Shown here: positions 5,062 to 6,380 of the stretch, in pieces
How positions within the stretch are numbered: position 1 is the first letter of the stretch
How the letters are laid out: every line of letters begins with the position of its first letter
NCBI GenBank assembly: GCA_012513725.1
Contig: JAAZBQ010000296.1
Location: 1 to 6,380 of the forward strand
Direction of reading: 5' to 3'
DNA length: 6,380 nt
Source: Chloroflexota bacterium
GTDB taxonomy: Bacteria; Chloroflexota; Anaerolineae; UBA1429
The notes under the pieces: model-generated
What the model saw: only the letters and a program-made list of their open reading frames with translations
Told to the model about the DNA's origin: nothing
Database searches by the model: none
Translations under genes and position numbers: made by a program

Positions 5062-5941
5062 TCAGCGGCTCCGCGAGCTGAGAGATCAATACGCCAGCAT
5101 ACGCATTCCAGAGGAGTTGGATACCATGATGCGCGAAGCGCTTGCCAACACGCCCCGCCAGCCCCGCCGGTGGTTGGGGTGGTTCCGAGTGGCGGGTATC
5201 GCCACAGCCACCGCCTGCCTGCTGTTCGTCGCGGCGATCAACGCCGTGCCGGCGCTGGCCCAATCCATGGAGGACGTGCCCGTCTTGGGCCGCATCGTCG
5301 AGGTGCTGACCTTTGCCCGGTTCGAGGCCTCCAGCGACGCGCAGGCTTATGATGTCGAAATCGCCGTCCCGCACATCCAGGGGCTGGGCGACGAGGGCCT
5401 GCAGGAGAGTTTGAACGAGCAATACCTGGCCGAGGCCGAGGCGCGCTACGAGGCGTTCATGGCCGAGGTGGGCGCCCTGGAGGAGGGCGAACTGGCCCAC
5501 AAGGCGCTTGCCGCCGGCTATGAGGTGGCCGTGGAGAGCGAAGAGATGCTCGTCATCCGCCACTGGGTGCTGGAGGTGATGGCTTCCGGCGCCGAGAGCG
5601 TGGACTATGACACGATCGACACCCAGCGCGGCCTCGTCCTGACGCTCCCCGGCCTCTTCCGCGACGACTCGTATGTAGAGACCATCAGCGCCTATCTCCG
5701 GGAGGAGATGGAGCGGCGCACCGCGCCCGAGGAGGGGATCATCTACTTTCTCGCCGGCGAGGATACCCAGGGGTTCCGCGAGATCGCCCCGGACCAAGAG
5801 TTCTACATCAACGCCGACCACCGCCTGGTGATCGTCTTTGACGAGTACGAGGTGGCCCCCGGGTCCATGGGCGTGGTGGAGTTCGAGATCCCCACCGAGC
5901 TCATCGCCGACGCGCTCGTGGGCGACGAGTACATCCACTAA
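5054..5941 (+). CDS. RsiV-like membrane anti-sigma factor (DUF3298-type extracytoplasmic domain)
   Basis: This 295-residue single-pass membrane protein probably holds the upstream ECF sigma inactive at the membrane. The cytosolic N-terminus has LRELRDQYASIRIPEELDTM (6-25), resembling the start of RsiV-family proteins, and shows no CHCC zinc motif. One membrane segment spans about 44-66. VPALAQ (65-70) right after it offers an AxA signal-peptidase site after Ala69. Next comes the conserved-looking MEDVPVLGRIVEVLTFARFE (72-91). The outer part (about 92-295) shows the DUF4163/DUF3298 pattern, ending in a stretch near 250-285 with YINADHRLVIVFDEYEVAPG and VEFEIPTELI. In Bacillus, Enterococcus and Clostridioides, RsiV binds lysozyme, is cut by signal peptidase and then by an intramembrane protease, and frees SigV. 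Whether this homologue senses lysozyme is inference. Length is close to that of Bacillus RsiV. The 8-base overlap with the sigma gene supports the pairing. Confidence 0.82.
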   Translation: MDDQRLRELRDQYASIRIPEELDTMMREALANTPRQPRRWLGWFRVAGIATATACLLFVAAINAVPALAQSMEDVPVLGRIVEVLTFARFEASSDAQAYDVEIAVPHIQGLGDEGLQESLNEQYLAEAEARYEAFMAEVGALEEGELAHKALAAGYEVAVESEEMLVIRHWVLEVMASGAESVDYDTIDTQRGLVLTLPGLFRDDSYVETISAYLREEMERRTAPEEGIIYFLAGEDTQGFREIAPDQEFYINADHRLVIVFDEYEVAPGSMGVVEFEIPTELIADALVGDEYIH

Positions 5942-5947
5942 GAAGAA

Positions 5948-6050
5948 GGACAGGATTACAGGATTATAGGAAAGATAAACAGGATTAGGAGAATTCTATT
6001 GTCTTCTCCTAATCTTGTTTATCCTCTTCGGAATCCTGGATATCCTGTCC
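5948..6050. terminator. Long imperfect inverted repeat of ACAGGATTA units, bidirectional terminator between convergent genes
   Basis: The left arm (5948-5993) and right arm (6004-6050) pair over nearly their whole length with a 10-base loop. The outer GGACAGGAT/ATCCTGTCC and the inner GATTAGGAGAA/TTCTCCTAATC match exactly, with mismatches between them. The left arm repeats ACAGGATTA three times (5950, 5957 and 5979). Its place between two converging genes fits transcription termination in both directions. From memory, similar ACAGGATT repeats occur between genes in several bacterial phyla, so it may also be a dispersed repeat. The right arm encodes the end of the HAD gene. Confidence 0.75.
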
Positions 6051-6380
6051 AAGCAAAAGGGGCTCGAGGTCGGTGGCTTGGTCGAGGATGCACTGGGCGC
6101 CGGCGCGCTCCAGTTCCTCCCGGATGGCCATCCCCGTCAGCACCCCGACGGCAAAGGCCCCGGCGCTCCGCGCGGCGCGGACGTCCATCGTCGTATCCCC
6201 CACCATGATGCACTCCTCCGGCGCCACGCCCAGTAGCGTCGCGGCGCGGCGGATCGGCTCGGGGTGGGGCTTTAGGAACCAGACGTCCTGGCGGGTGACG
6301 ATGGCGTCAAAGTGGGCATCCAGCCCCGCCCGGCGCACGATGGCATGGGCCTCTCGCCGGGCGCGGGTGGTGACGACCTC
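6009..6380 (-). CDS. HAD-superfamily phosphatase (phosphoglycolate phosphatase-like), 5' end outside window
   Basis: The frame is open to the right edge and gives the last 123 residues of a haloacid dehalogenase-type hydrolase that removes phosphate from a small metabolite. VVTTRARREA (2-11) contains the motif II threonine. LKPHPEP (36-42) carries the motif III lysine (Lys37), and IMVGDTTMD (58-66) is motif IV, with the metal-binding aspartates Asp62 and Asp66. AGAFAVGVLTG (about 71-81) follows, as in Gph/PpaX-type enzymes. Motif I (DxDGT) and the cap domain must lie beyond position 6380. An in-frame GTG at 6338 could be mistaken for a start, but motif II lies upstream of it. The final residues GQDIQDSEEDKQD and the stop are encoded by the inverted repeat, so the normal C-terminus was probably replaced or extended. 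The exact substrate is unknown. Confidence 0.9.
   Translation of the reverse strand, partial: EVVTTRARREAHAIVRRAGLDAHFDAIVTRQDVWFLKPHPEPIRRAATLLGVAPEECIMVGDTTMDVRAARSAGAFAVGVLTGMAIREELERAGAQCILDQATDLEPLLLGQDIQDSEEDKQD

Noticed and set aside
4970..5938. 322-residue open frame on the minus strand
   Set aside because: Antisense to the RsiV-like gene, which has a good ribosome site and recognisable architecture.
5948..6050. ACAGGATTA repeats as a possible CRISPR array
   Set aside because: Units are about 9 bases with no regular spacers, and the arms pair as one hairpin, so it is not a CRISPR array.

Overview
This is a high-GC bacterial window (roughly two thirds G+C by eye) that reads as an ordinary chromosomal segment. 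It uses GTG starts freely and has near-consensus sigma-70 promoters. The ACAGGATTA-type intergenic repeat, the winged-helix regulator N-terminus and the ECF/RsiV-like pair together would suit a Chloroflexota-like (Anaerolineae-type) genome. That placement is inference from general resemblance only. No rRNA, tRNA, CRISPR or insertion sequence was seen.

Layout. Positions 1-3738 are a leftward surface-polysaccharide block. In transcription order it holds a membrane-anchored GT2 glycosyltransferase (3684-2674), a rhamnosyltransferase-like GT2 enzyme (2543-1623), a polyisoprenyl-phosphate sugar-phosphate transferase of the WcaJ/EpsL type (1612-215), and the N-terminus of a probable winged-helix regulator that runs off the left edge (about 196-1). 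The phosphotransferase would load the first sugar phosphate onto the lipid carrier and the two GT2 enzymes would add later sugars. Flippase, polymerase and export genes are not in the window.

At 3703-3816 two sigma-70 promoters lie back to back. One drives the glycosyltransferases leftward. The other is a perfect TTGACA/TATAAT pair driving peptide deformylase (def, 3855-4403) rightward. A strong hairpin follows def at 4432-4458.

Next is a rightward two-gene operon: an ECF sigma factor (4555-5061) overlapping by 8 bases a membrane protein with RsiV-type anti-sigma architecture (5054-5941). An ECF-style promoter (ATCAAC, 17 bases, CGTCTA) and a perfect 20-base palindrome precede the sigma gene, which suggests autoregulation. 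The anti-sigma has a signal-peptidase-like ALA/Q site just after its single membrane segment, recalling the lysozyme-responsive SigV/RsiV system of Firmicutes.

The operon converges on a leftward HAD-family phosphatase (6380-6009, 5' end outside the window). Between them is a 103-base inverted repeat built from ACAGGATTA units. It probably terminates both transcripts and also encodes the last residues of the phosphatase.

The least explained signal is a set of inverted repeats sharing GGGTAC/GTACCC-like half-sites at three places (117-160, 2573-2620, 4432-4458). The first overlaps the start region of the winged-helix gene.
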